Source: Platerodrilus igneus (lineage: Eukaryota > Arthropoda > Insecta > Coleoptera > Lycidae). Taken from it: 64,000 bases of DNA. How positions within the stretch are numbered: the first letter of the stretch is position 1; every line of letters starts with the position of its first letter. Shown piece after piece: positions 1 to 10,645 of this stretch. The notes under the pieces were generated by a model. That model ran no database searches and was not told the DNA's origin. It saw nothing but the letters and a program-made list of their open reading frames with translations. The stretch lies in NCBI GenBank assembly GCA_036346225.1, contig JARFIW010000835.1:434001-498000 (forward strand), given 5' to 3'. The translations under genes were made by a program, and so were the position numbers.

Positions 1-7
1 ACGTAAC

Positions 8-430
8 AACAAGTGTTGTTGTCTTTTGTGTCTTATCGTATCTTTGTTTGTTATGTAGGTCCCTTTTGCCTTCTCTTGACTATCGTTCCTTATAAACCAG
101 TTTCCTGTCGTTCCCTACATATAGAAAGAAGACAATTTAAATTTGAATTCGACCAGGGCCAACCAATCACCCACGCCCGAGAAAAATCAGCGAAGCAGCC
201 GCCGTCGACATCATAGAGTAATTCTGAAGGAAGCCGCCCTACATGTTCACGTGACTACCCCGTTGGGGTTTTCTTTAAAATTTGCATAACCGTTTAATTG
301 TGTAGCAATAATTTGCATATTGTGTGACGTCATCTATAAATTGCGCGTCATTTTTACAATTGTCCAGCATTGCTACCAACTGACGAAGTGTCTCGCGTAC
401 CTCGCCGGCGGGGCTATAATAGTGGCGCTC
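8..430 (+). repeat. LTR fragment, left arm of tail-to-tail pair
   Basis: This stretch is the inverted complement of 437-861, with the centre near 434, where a GC-rich hairpin (GCGTACCTCGCCGGCG and its complement) lies. The same sequence recurs in direct orientation at about 32620-33170, where it is part of a longer LTR-like unit. It carries a TATA-like stretch (TTATAAACC) near 91-99. I read it as the 3' part of an LTR whose 5' part is missing. No coding potential is credible; frames through it simply mirror the other arm. Confidence 0.6.
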
Positions 431-436
431 AACGTA

Positions 437-1060
437 GAGCTCCACTATTACAACCTCGCCGGCGAGGTACGCGAACCACTATGTCGGTTGGTAGCAATGT
501 TAGATAATGTAAAAATTGACGCGCAAATTATAGATGACGTAACACAATTATATAAAATTTCTCCATCACATAAAAAAAGAAACGGAAATGCTATTCACAT
601 AATTTGCAGGGCTTCTTGCAGAAATACTCCATGATGTCGGCGGCAGCTTCGCTAGTCTTCCGGGCGTCGGCTGCTTCGCTGATCTTTCTTGGGCGTGGGT
701 GATTGGTCGGCCCTGGTCGAATCCAAATTTAACTTGTCTTCTTTCTATATGTAGGGAACGACGGGAAACTGGTATATAAAGAACGATAATCAAGAGAAGG
801 CAAAAGGAATCTACATAGCACAAAAAGATACGATAAAACACAAAAGATAACAACACTTGTTCACATCTCGGTGGTTAGTTCAGACACGTATCCGGAAATC
901 CACCAATCCCTCCTTGGCCCACCGCGTCGGCGCAAATCTCGCGCAACGCACTATCTGAAGTGACGGAAATACGGACACGTCCTTTCAAATTTATGGCGCG
1001 AAATTCTTACAAATTAAAACATAATTGGGATGTTTAGTGCGGAATTTTTCGGCACGTAAC
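437..1060 (-). repeat. Near-complete LTR, right arm of tail-to-tail pair
   Basis: Read on the minus strand, the unit starts GTTACGTGCC at 1060. Its first 200 bases resemble 32411-32600, and the rest is the mirror of 8-430. The GTTACGTGCC start is shared with the LTR-like units at 10646, 32411 and 53307, so all four belong to one LTR superfamily. The 5-bp duplications seen at two of those units suggest BEL/Pao, but a Ty3-type element is not excluded. The unit ends at the palindrome centre instead of at a normal LTR end. Confidence 0.6.
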
Positions 1061-1218
1061 AATCCATAGAAATGTAATTAAATAAAAAAATTTGTGCATG
1101 ACCTCTCCGGAAGTATCTGTCTACGACTTTGGTTCTGTATGCTGCTTGAAACTGAATTCTGCTATATTTGGTTGTAACTTGACTTAAATTTGACACCCCT
1201 AAATCATGAAGTTATATT

Positions 1219-2055
1219 TAGGGGTGGGCGATACGGGATTTTGCGTATCGAATATCGATACATATTCTATATCGATATGTATCGATATATCGAATATCGA
1301 TATATATCGATACGTATCGATGCGTATCGATATGTATCGATGCGTATCGGTGCGTATCGATACATATCGATTCGTATCGATGCGTATCGATACGTATCGA
1401 TGCGTATCGATACGTATCGATACGTATCGATTCGTATCGATGCATATCGAAACGTATATTTACGTAGCGGTACGTATAGATATATATAGCGATTTGTATC
1501 GGAAAGTTTAGATGTGTAGATTAAGTATACATATCGAGACGTAGCGATACCTATCGGTACGAATCGATACGCATCTATAAATTTTTCTACTCTTTCTTTG
1601 GGAATAAAATCACAAGATCGTTTTAAAATAATATATTTACTGACAATTCGATTTTCACTTAAGATTGTTTATTATCAAAATAATTAAAGTTTCAAGTTTA
1701 ATATTTGTGACATAAGTATGTATATAGGAGTGGGCGATACGGGATTTTGCGTATCGAATATCGATACATATTCTATATCGATATGTATCGATATATCGAA
1801 TATCGATATATATCGATACGTATCGATGCGTATCGATATGTATCGATGCGTATCGGTGCGTATCGATACATATCGATTCGTATCGATGCGTATCGATACG
1901 TATCGATACGTATCGATGCGTATCGATACGTATCGATGCGTATCGATACATATCGAGTATCGATATATCGATATTTATTTTTTGCTGTATCGGGGAGGTC
2001 GATACGGGGGTCGTATCGATGCGTATCGATATATCGATACGCCGACCCAGCCCTA
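1219..2055. mobile_element. hAT-type miniature element with TATCGATA arrays
   Basis: The left end is TAGGGGTGGGCGATACG and the right end, read inward, is TAGGGCTGGG followed by TCGGCGTATCG, so the termini are imperfect inverted repeats of the hAT style. The 8 bases GTTATATT occur on both sides (1211-1218 and 2056-2063), a perfect target duplication of hAT length. Inside are two arrays of 10-bp units of the form TATCGATACG (about 1250-1470 and 1760-1975), separated by about 150 bp of ordinary AT-rich DNA. A second left end (TAGGAGTGGGC) lies at 1725, so the element has a duplicated left part. There is no transposase. Frames rich in Tyr, Ile, Asp and Arg over the arrays are translation artefacts of the repeat. 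Confidence 0.8.
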
Positions 2056-2063
2056 GTTATATT

Positions 2064-4373
2064 ACGTGTTCTGTAATACCTTGCAAGTGCATTTGTAAGT
2101 CTTTTGTAGGAACTTCCTGATCCTGTCCTTAAGTCCGTATTATTAATCACCTCGTTATTAGATAATACTCCAATTAAATAAAATATAATTGCACTATTTT
2201 AAATAAAAGAAGCGCAAGAAAAACATTTCAGCATTGGATCTGCTTAGAATGGTAGTGCAATTCAGAAACGTTGGAGTATGGCAGTGTTTTATATTAAATA
2301 ATATTAAATAATAATGTGACTATTTATTGAAGAGTGTGAAAGCTCTAAATTTAGTGGTGCAAGGTGGTGCAAGCTTTCCTCTAACTGGTGCACATATCAT
2401 TTTTTTGAAATTCGAATGGAGGGAGGCTAGCGTCATTCTAGCCCCCTCATAAAGAAATTACCGCAATTGTTTTTCCAGCATGGTGCAAGCTATTATTTTG
2501 ATGGTGCAAGGTGGTGCAAGACTAGTACTTTCTGGTGCACATGCTACATTTCAATAAATCGTTTGAAAGGGGGCCAAGTTGACGGAGCCTAATCTCATAC
2601 CCTTTTATATATCTTCGGTAACATAAATACGATGTCATATTCAACAATGAAAAATTGTATGTATGTTATACCAAATCAGAGAATTTGAAAATTTACGCGC
2701 TGATCATGTACACATTTATTCTTATTCAATATCGATTAAATCGTGTAGCTAAAAAACGCATGCAATTTAGATATTTTTGAGGTTAATAAAACCGTTAACT
2801 ATTCTGAATTAGTACAAAAATTCAATCCTTTATTTCTGAGTATATCACAGATCGTAAAAAGTCTACTCGCAAGCTTTAAAATATTTTATTATAAATGCTA
2901 TAAACTTTTAAAGAAAAAACTATGCGAATAATAAGCTTTTTTTAGTTTGAAAGACTATCTCTGTCATAGTGTAAACAATCAATAAGTTTAAGAGTTTTAA
3001 GAAAAGTCTCATGCAGAGAACACTTCACTTACACTTTCTTATTGCATAAATAACTCCTTTAAGTACGTATAAAACCATAAGGATCTTTAATGATTATGTA
3101 GATTAAATTATTTTTTTATGAAAATTAACGCGATTGTCAAAATAAGCAATATTACATCGATCATTTTAAACATGTATATTTGTATGAACGGATTATATTC
3201 GCAACAAGTTTTTTGTATAGTAATAAAAACGTAACTGGATATAATTAAAAATTTTTATTGCAAAGCAATAATTTGTAAGTAATGCTCTTCCAACATTGTA
3301 ATATAATACTTATAAATATCCGTGTACCCTATAATTATTAAATATTTGAAGTATAAATGACTACGACGTTTGACTGCTTATAATGTGAATGGTACTTTCA
3401 AGAACTCGGTGTTTATTTGATACATTCGATATTTTTATACTTTTTTTTTCTAAGATAGCTGACGATAAAATTTAAATACAAAAGGAAATGAACAAATCTC
3501 AAAGATGATGGTGAATAATGATAGATATTGAATTTCTATTCCAGCTTGAGAAATTAAATGTAATTGTCAAAAACTAGAACGACATTGAAGTTTGGTTGTT
3601 TCTTATACCAACTCATTTCAATGCAGATTTTGCAGCTATTTCGAAAGCCTTCATAATACATGAAATGTTTGTAAATCGCAGAGGATAGAAAGAATTAGAC
3701 ATTTGATAAAAACAGAAAAAATATCGATGCTGAATACGATTTAACGCCACATCACTTACTTTACCCTTGAGCAGAATAATACAGCGAACATAAACAAGGC
3801 ATCTGTACAACAAGGATAATCGATAGCTACTTTGTAGCCTGACATCTTTCGATGAATTTGATTGACAGTTTATATGATGTTGTATTTAAGAGTTCTATTA
3901 AACTCAGATTAGCAACCTTCTAAATGTTTCTTACATAATTCTGGTACGTTCTTACAATAGCCGAGAATTATTAATTAATATATAAATTGCCGTTCACGAC
4001 AATTTCAGTTTAGTTTTAATATAAGCTTGATTATAATACTAGTTTTTATTCGGGTCTTGATCTATAAAATCGTGATGTGAAATAAATTAGTATTAACAGC
4101 GTTAAAATAAATAGTGCTAGATGATATGAACTATTGTAGTAATCGTTATAATTTAACACTTGGTGCTTTGATAGCTAATTATAACGCTTCGAAAGTAATT
4201 AAGAAGATTATCATTATAACTTTAAAAAGATTAGCGTTTGAACTGTTAGTAATTAACTGCAAATAAATTGTGAGTACTTTAGAATTCAACTGTTGCTACC
4301 AATAATTGAAAAGAATTGTATAAACAAGCAATAATATAAAAACTGAGATTAAGTGTGCGCGACAATAGTGAAA
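2064..4373. other. AT-rich DNA with no recognised gene
   Basis: No frame longer than about 66 codons and no recognised element is present. The only structure is a cluster of GGTGCA words at 2355-2541, annotated separately. The rest looks like ordinary non-coding or old repeat DNA. Confidence 0.5.
2355..2541. repeat. Cluster of GGTGCA words in two similar blocks
   Basis: Two blocks about 120 bp apart (2355-2391 and 2482-2541) each read as GGTGCAAGGTGGTGCAAG, then a spacer, then CTGGTGCACAT. The spacing and the order of the words are kept, so this is a decayed duplication and not chance. It may be the terminal region of a DNA element or a binding-site cluster. Nothing in the flanks identifies the family. 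Confidence 0.4.
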
Positions 4374-5042
4374 AAGACATTTGAACAATTTTCTGCATGC
4401 CAATCACTCATAGTCAACAACAGCAACTGGACATCGATATTTTTCCTTTTCAAAAATTTCAAGGTAGGTATGAAGAAATATTCTGCGAGCCTGGAAGCGA
4501 AATTAGAAGAAAATTCAGAAAACTAAGAATGCATTACGCAAATTTTATGGAAAAATTAGATAAGAATGCGAAAACTGTTGAACAATTGAAAGAGGGGTTT
4601 ATACAGGAAGCTAGAAAACCGCAAAAGCGGTTGAACAACTAGGAAAAAGTTTTAAAAAACTACAAAATCTGCGAAAATCTGAAAGTCCAACTCTGGGTTT
4701 ACAGAAACGTGAGGCGAGGTTTTTAGAGAAACTGTTAAAAAATTCACGAGAAATGCAAAAAGAGATACTCAAAATGAAAAATTAAATCCATAACGCTACA
4801 ATCGCCGAGGCACTCAATTCCGATGATACAACAGGAATGTAGGGAAAGCAAACAAATGTCCAGGTTAAGAGTAAAAACACCCCCATCTGATGAGAAGTTA
4901 CCTTGGCAACCGTATTTCAAACAATTCGAGGCTGCCGCAAGAACTAACAACAGGAACGATGGTGAAAGGGCAACCGCGTTGATTGTCACATTATAAAGTA
5001 AGCCCTTGAACATTTTGCAAACCATCCAGACCATGATCAAAA
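4374..5042 (+). pseudogene. Gypsy-type gag fragment, copy 1
   Basis: The frame at 4397-4642 gives an 81-residue lysine- and glutamate-rich coiled-coil-like start. Homologous sequence continues in other frames to about 5042, including a WQPYFKQFEAAA motif typical of Ty3/gypsy Gag proteins. The whole stretch is a diverged duplicate of 6018-6710. It lacks the downstream zinc knuckle because a Penelope-like fragment follows at once. Several frameshifts and stops make it a dead copy. Confidence 0.6.
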
Positions 5043-5103
5043 AAGCTATAGGGCTTATAATTAGTTATGGTTCCGGGTTGGGACCGTGTCATTTTAATTA
5101 AGG

Positions 5104-5147
5104 TTCGACGTTTCGCCCACTTTTGTAAGGGGCTTTATCAGGACAAG
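5104..5147 (-). ncRNA. Degenerate hammerhead-ribozyme-like motif
   Basis: On the minus strand the core reads CTGATAA, then a 20-base segment, then GAAAC and GTC. The hammerhead core needs CTGANGA, so the first core is mutated and stem I does not pair well. It is the mirror of the 5257-5300 motif. It is probably inactive as written. Confidence 0.35.
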
Positions 5148-5256
5148 AAAATAAATAATAAAATAAAAATATAAAGATAATAACGATAATATTTGTAGTT
5201 AATAGTACTTAATATTATCATTCTTATCTTTATATTTTTATTTAATTATTTATTTT

Positions 5257-5300
5257 CTTGTCCTGATGAAGCCCCTTACAAAAGTGGGTGAAACGTCGAC
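5257..5300 (+). ncRNA. Hammerhead-ribozyme-like motif
   Basis: The core words CTGATGA and GAAAC followed by GTC are intact and correctly ordered. Stem I shows only about three convincing pairs (GTC with GAC), and stem II is interrupted by mismatches. Hammerhead motifs of this type are known in Penelope-like elements. This one may be inactive or depend on a non-canonical fold; the much better example is at 16230-16272. Confidence 0.45.
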
Positions 5301-6017
5301 CTTAATTAAAATGACACGGTTCCAACCCGGAACTATAAATAATTATAATGACTCCGGCCGTGAAAGCCTCCGACAATATCACAAAAACCTTTACGGGGAG
5401 GATATTGTAAACAAAACAAAGACTTTCAGTAACCTTAGACACTTGCTAGCAAAATTACTTTGTACACTCACCTTTCTGTTACGGTGTCGTGATTCTGACA
5501 TAGTTCCAAATTTTCTTAAAATAAAATACCACATTAAAATATATTCCAGCCAAAAAATTCTTCACAGAGCAGAACTGTCACTTCTTCGCGAACAAATTTT
5601 CAACACTCAAAAAGAAATAGACAGTATTTCTAAACAACTTCTACGGCTCCATCTAATATTATCCGCCACGCTTAATTACAATGCTGAACTCTGTTTGACC
5701 GAATTTCATACTTGCAAGCCCAAAAAACCACCAAATTGACCACAAAAACCCACTTACGCAAATTCTTGCAACTTTCCAAGAACTTTTCACACCCTGAAAA
5801 AACATCTTACCCGAAAACTCTGTCTTCAAAAAACAATCAGAACATCTCCTATCCGAAAACGAACTAAATATCTTGTCCAAAAGACTAAACTTCTCAATTG
5901 CAGAAAAATTCCCGCAGAGGAAATCATTAGCTCTGTAGAATCAGCGATCCGATCTCTACCCCAAAACGATGCCAACCTAATTCGCTCTAAAACAACTAAT
6001 TGTCTCCGACGTGCCAA
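5266..6017 (+). pseudogene. Penelope-like element, N-terminal ORF fragment
   Basis: A 157-codon frame (5266-5739) resembles the region of Penelope-like proteins that precedes the reverse transcriptase: leucine- and arginine-rich, with LRQYHKNLYG and LLRCRDSDIVPNFL motifs. After a frameshift the homology seems to continue to about 6017, ending in TNCLRRAK. The RT and GIY-YIG parts are absent. The fragment lies exactly between two copies of the same gag region. The first part may read into the inverted repeat, so the ATG at 5266 is not a trusted start. Confidence 0.55.
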
Positions 6018-7067
6018 AAGACATTTGAACGATCTTTTTTTGCATGCGAGTCACTCATAGTCATCAACAGCAAATGGACAACGATATTCTTTTCTTTTCA
6101 AAGGATTGCAAGTCAGGTGTGAAGCAATATTCTGTGAGACTGGCAGTAAAATTATAAGAAAATGCAGAAAAACTAGAATGAACCGCCGCAAATCTTATAG
6201 AAAAATTAGATAGGAAAGCAAAAGCTGTTAAATAATTGAAAAAGGAGTATATACAAGAAGCTACAAATACCACAAAAGCGGTTGAACAACTAGAAGAGAA
6301 GTATTTAAAAAAGTTACAAAAACCGCAGAAAACCTGGAAGCCAAATTTTCCCATGATTTACAAAAATTTGAGCATAGGTTTTCAGAGAAACTGTTAGAAA
6401 ATTTACGAAAAATGCAAAAGGAGATGCTCAAGATGGAAAAACGAATTAAATCCTTAACACTACAAGCGTTGAGGCTCTCAATTCCGATGATACAAGAGCC
6501 CGCCCAAGGATTCATAAATGTAGAGGAAAGCGAACAGATATCAAGGATCAGAGTAAGACCATCATCATCTGATGAGAAGTTATCTTAGCAACCGTACTTC
6601 AAACAATTCGAGGCTGCTGCGAAAACTTACAACGGGAACGATGAGAAAGGGCAACCGTGTTGATTGGTGCGTTACAAAGTAAGGCCTTGAACGTTCTGCA
6701 AACCATTCCAGTTCAATGCAGATATTACTCGATTAGCGAGACTAACTTACCCAACAGCACCAGGCAGCTTCCTATAAGAGCTGACAGTACAGACCTTCAC
6801 TGACGGTATACGCAACAGGGAGATTCAGCAAGTATCACGGCTAGCTCGACAAAGGAGTCTAGTGATGTGCAAGCTCATGGTTTAAAATTAGAATTAGGAA
6901 AGCAAGTTTCGCATCATGGTATAGAAAGCATAGAGGTGGTTCGACGGGTACTTCGTGAACACCAACCAAAGAGGAAGGAACCCAGATGCTGGAATTGTAG
7001 AGAGTTTGGGCATATACAGTCTAAATGTAAACAACCCAAAAAGGAACCAGAGAAACCAGAAAACTAA
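6018..7067 (+). pseudogene. Gypsy-type gag with CCHC zinc knuckle, copy 2
   Basis: This repeats the gag sequence of 4374-5042 and continues further. The frame 6867-7067 contains the zinc knuckle CWNCREFGHIQSKC (about 6986-7027), spaced as C-x2-C-x4-H-x4-C, which is the nucleocapsid signature of Gag proteins. It is followed by a Lys/Pro/Glu tail that ends at 7067. Upstream frames are broken by stops (the coiled-coil part around 6180-6500) and cannot be joined without changes. Gag would bind RNA and form the particle; this copy is dead. Confidence 0.7.
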
Positions 7068-7069
7068 AG

Positions 7070-7500
7070 GGAATCCACAGAAGGGAGTTAAAGTCAACCT
7101 GCACGGATTTTGTCCCTGAGACCACCATCCGCATCGCACGATCTAAGTACGCAGACAGTGTTTACACATACGTGTAGTTTAACAACGAGACCGGGAAGCT
7201 CTTAGTTGACATCGAAGTCACTAAGACAATAATAATCCAGATGTAGTACGCGACTGTGGTAAAGTGCCACTTGCTACGATGCGTCTTCGAACCATAGCTG
7301 GTGAAAAAATTCAAATGCACGAAGTACTAAATGTAAAAATCGGGGATGAGAACAAAATATTTGACCATCAAGTAAGTAGTAAGAGTTAACATCACCCAAG
7401 AAGTTATCATGGGAATGGACAGCTACAAAAAGTGTGAATTACATGTGACCCTAAGCGTAGGGAACAAGAAAGTACAGTTTTGCAAAACAGACAGGTCTGA
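7070..7500 (+). pseudogene. Gypsy-type protease remnant
   Basis: Directly after the zinc knuckle, a frame reads KLLVDIEVTKT around 7196-7226, the expected place of the aspartic protease motif (normally LxDTGAxxT). The DTG triad is lost, so it could not be active. Stops lie on both sides. The position between gag and the pre-RT region fits the usual Ty3/gypsy order. Confidence 0.45.
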
Positions 7501-7553
7501 TGACTGACGCTATCTTATCTAGAAGACAAAAACTGCGATGATAGGACGCTTAG

Positions 7554-7957
7554 ATGGTGCTCTCCGGGAGGGCAGTGTGCGTGCTATTAAACCGAAAAGA
7601 CCCTGTGAGGAAGGCTTTGACCAAAGAGATGGATGGCGTACCTGTTAATATTATAAACGTCAATAATTATGAAAGTACGTTGATGAAGAATGTAGAGGTT
7701 CGATACGGTTTTTCGGATGTTCACGTGGCGGCGTGTGCGGATGTAGAAATGAAATACCCACTAAAAAAATGCTCCGCGAAGTTATTAGACCAGTTGAAGA
7801 ACCATGCAAATATCTTGAAGAACAACCACTGGCTGGACTTAAAAACTTTATCCGACGGTGCTCCGATCAAACAGGTTTGCGCATGACGTATCCCAAGGCA
7901 CCGGGAGTTCCAACACAACTGACTGAAAAAGTTATACGAGCATTTTTCAAAAAATAA
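7554..7957 (+). pseudogene. Gypsy-type pol, region before RT, truncated
   Basis: The frame 7554-7886 contains VPVNIINVNNYESTLMKNVE, which matches in style the segment between protease and reverse transcriptase in Ty3/gypsy Pol proteins. A second frame (7733-7957) overlaps it and may continue the homology after a frameshift. No RT catalytic motif follows: the next recognisable DNA is a SINE fragment at 8005. The gypsy fragment beginning at 4374 therefore ends here. Confidence 0.4.
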
Positions 7958-8004
7958 GCACTTGTTCGGATGAGAGGTAAAATATAAGTCTCGCGTGTAA
8001 GTAT

Positions 8005-8150
8005 TGTCACGTACGTTACTTATCTTACTTGAAACAGCAAGGGTTCAAAAAAAATCAAAATTTCTAGGTAAAAAAATTCGCTTTTTGACCAATGTAGTAC
8101 CATCACGTGGAGAATTGCAAATTTATATGAAAGGGTATTCTGACATATCC
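8005..8150 (+). mobile_element. SINE family A, 3' part only
   Basis: The sequence matches the body and 3' tail of the tRNA-derived SINE found complete at 55509-55786 (which lies on the minus strand). It includes the conserved stretch around GACCAATGTAGTACC at 8078-8092. The tRNA-like head is missing. It lies head-on against the next copy at 8183. Confidence 0.55.
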
Positions 8151-8182
8151 ACGGTCGAGTGCGGTCGACAAGGAAGGATACC

Positions 8183-8462
8183 TACATATGATTTTCCAAT
8201 GTTCTACATTGGCCAGGAAGCGAGAGTTTTTACCTGGAAGTTTTGAACTTTGCCGAACCCTTGCTATTCCAAGCAAGGTGGTGATCTTTTACGTGTATGA
8301 CAACAAACACGGGACCTACATTTTACTTCTCATTCGAACGAGAACGCATTTTTCTGAAAAATGTTTGCCTAACATTTTTCAAGCGGTCAAAGTTAGGATA
8401 CGAATCCGGGAGCTTGGGATCAGCAGCCATATGCAAACCTATTTGATCCACGGATCCGCTCG
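8183..8462 (-). mobile_element. SINE family A, near full length
   Basis: On the minus strand the tRNA-like head lies at about 8462-8400, with an A-box-like stretch (GATCCGTGGATCAAATAGG) and a B-box-like stretch (GGATTCGTATCC). The body that follows is shared with 8886-9180 and 55509-55786, including a short hairpin built from AAAAATGTTAGGC and ACATTTTTC. The apparent open frames here are chance. It has diverged substantially from the copy at 55509. Confidence 0.65.
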
Positions 8463-8529
8463 ACTAGGGAAGACCGTATAATTTGACTAAGGCCCGCTAA
8501 ACTTGCGGTAACGTCCCAAATGTCCAAAT

Positions 8530-8775
8530 TTTAAACGAACCCCACCTCAGTTTACATCCGGTTCAGTATCGTGCATTTTCCTGCAACTCTTTCAAGGCCA
8601 CCCAGAACAACCACTGGTTAGCCACTCCATGGACTTCTTCCAAGCACATGGGTCATTGTAGTCCTTTGATAACAAGTTTTCTGTCCGCCAATCCTCTGTT
8701 ATCCATCTCGAGTGGGCAGTGAAATAGCACGTACTCGGCACTTTCTACGCCCTGGTCAATCTGAATCTTTACAGG
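8530..8775 (-). pseudogene. LINE ORF2 C-terminal fragment (R1/Jockey/I-like)
   Basis: Translated on the minus strand, the segment contains a motif of the form ESAEYVLFHCP, typical of the C-terminal zinc-knuckle-like region of ORF2 in R1, Jockey and I-type LINEs. It reads on toward 8530 with several stops. Only this short piece of the LINE is present. Confidence 0.45.
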
Positions 8776-8885
8776 TAGACTTTCAGTGCTCTATGTCCTG
8801 TTACTAATTACACCTTCTTATCTACCCGTGGCGGCGTTGTTCCATTTCCCTTCCCACTATTGGATCTATCTTTCTCGGTACCGTA

Positions 8886-9180
8886 CATTAGATTTTCCAA
8901 TACTCCATCTGAAGGTACTACATTGGCCAGAAAGCGAGTTTTTACCGGGAAATTTTGAATTTTGCCAAACCTTTGCTGCTGCAAACAAGGTAGGGATTTT
9001 TAACGTGTGTGACAACCCTGACATACGGGACCTCCATTTTACCTCGAACGAGGGCGTATTTTTGTGAAAAATGTTCGCCTAACATTTTTCAAGCGGACCG
9101 TGTCGGAATTCGAACCAGAGACCTTGGACATAGTAGTCACACGCATACCAAATACACCAAGGAGTCGCCTCAACCAACCT
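8886..9180 (-). mobile_element. SINE family A, near full length
   Basis: On the minus strand the tRNA-like head reads TTGGTGTATTTGGTATG (A box) and GGTTCGAATTCC (B box). It is followed by the same body as in the copies at 8183 and 55509. The 3' tail ends at about 8886 with the same ATTGGAAAAT word. I did not find convincing target duplications. Confidence 0.7.
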
Positions 9181-9534
9181 TTATACCAACGAATACGATG
9201 TAAGAAACTTCTCTGTTGCGGCTCCATGGGCCAGTTCATATCTGCTCTGTCGTTTCTTCAATTGCCGTCATGCGACCTAATCCAATAAAACTTTAAATCC
9301 CGAAACCCAAGTGTTGTGTGCACTATCATTCAGACGTTCCTTTGAAAGTCTGTAAAGGTGTATATACTTGCCGGAGCAGTCAGAGCCGATTTGTAATCGC
9401 TACCAAATCGCACTGAAAGGTTGTGCATCAATTTACAAATTTAATTTGGAATGGGAACGCTTCTCTTTTCTCCTTATACACAACCAACGCCGTTCTTGAC
9501 TGCCCACCGTCGCGTTTTCACCACCCTCGACAAA
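9181..9534. other. No recognised gene
   Basis: This stretch lies between the SINE and LINE remnants. No coding frame, repeat or motif could be identified. Confidence 0.4.
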
Positions 9535-10016
9535 CTATAACCCTTTGACATTAGCAGGATGCCCTAGTTCTGAAATAACAATTTTTCTCTCACATTCCCT
9601 ACTGCCAAGACCAAGACTTTCGACGATTTCTCGCCTTTTCCCTATATTTACGAGTCTCCAATACCTAATCTTCCTAACGACAAATTCAATTGAAAGCATT
9701 CTACTAATGTGCAAGACCGCCCGTGTTAAAGCGGTCCTGTACGCACTCACGGACTTAAATGCGGAGTATGTTGAAGGCTTGCTAATTGCCGAACATCCTT
9801 GAACTTACAACCCTCCACCGAAATAGACGTAGCATACAGCATTGTCTCTAGCTTACCTACTTGCTTCCTGGTTCTGACATTCCACGTTCCGACTCGCAAA
9901 ATGCTAAGTGCTCTTCCTTTAAATTTTTCGATCACATCGTCCAAAGTAGTCCCCTTCTGGGGATCCGAATAGGGAAATATTTTAACTCCAGAATCTTTTA
10001 CCCGATAGGATTCCAT
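9535..10016 (-). pseudogene. RTE-type LINE, 5' ORF and endonuclease start
   Basis: On the minus strand, 10016-9747 encodes a peptide that reaches LRVGTWNVRT, the conserved first motif of the AP-type endonuclease of RTE-class LINEs. The residues before it (starting MESY, then KIFPYSD) resemble the upstream frame of the RTE copy at 45591-45842 (MESYSQVK, then GGKIPLHSD). The rest of the endonuclease is lost or scrambled; the adjoining frame 9750-9535 has no motif I recognise. Confidence 0.5.
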
Positions 10017-10640
10017 AATTTTAAAATATTTTCAGTACGCTGTGTACTTGAGAGGTAATGTGGTGATTTCTCGATACCTTCCACATCACAGCAGTGTGTC
10101 TTAGAGTGTCATACCGACCCGTCAAGGTCTATGCCACTTTAAGTACTAAGAGTACTAAGAGCTGTTTGTTCTCTTTCGGGGACCTGTCTTAGTGTGGTTC
10201 CTCATTAAAGACCCCAATAATTTGGTTAAACCTATTGTTTTGTCTCTTTGTTGCACGCGTTCGTGTTTAATTTTAAGTCGTTGTAAATTCGTAGCTGCAA
10301 ATAAAAGAGCAGCGCTTTCATCCCTTTTTCCGTTATATCCTGTCATAAAACCTGCTTTGTGTCTGTGAAAATTGATTTGCACTAAAGGGGTAGTGATCGA
10401 CACTTGCTCATAGACATCGAAGAGAAACGGTTGTTGGTTCGGTAAAGTGAGTTAAGTCATTAATGTATCCAAATGTGATGTTATGGATAAACACCTAAAA
10501 AACACAGTAATAGTGCGTACGTAACACGTCCAATAATTTGCCTTACAGTCCACTTCATTGAAGAGTAGAAACGACACTGATAGAACAATAGAACACGGCT
10601 GAGGTAAGTCGATGTATGAAATTGTAAGACCCCTCGCGTT
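10017..10640. other. No recognised gene
   Basis: One 82-codon minus-strand frame (10155-10403) exists but shows no known motif. A short palindromic word, GTGCGTACGTAACACG, lies near 10512. I cannot assign this stretch. Confidence 0.35.
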
Positions 10641-10645
10641 AACAT

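Larger units (their letters stand above)
5070..5330. repeat. Inverted repeat of a Penelope-like 5' end
   Basis: Arms 5070-5192 and 5211-5330 are nearly perfect complements around an 18-bp spacer. Each arm holds the TGATRAAGCCCC...GAAACGTCG block that is characteristic of the pseudo-LTRs of Penelope-like elements. The right arm leads straight into the coding frame at 5266. An inverted terminal arrangement is common in this class. Confidence 0.7.

Noticed and set aside
1190..2150. Long open frames rich in Tyr, Arg, Ile, Asp and Ser on both strands
   Set aside because: They are translations of the TATCGATACG 10-bp array in several frames and would not be real proteins.
7554..7886. Host gene candidate of 110 codons
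   Set aside because: Its position right after gag and protease and the VPVNIINVNNYE segment place it in gypsy Pol.
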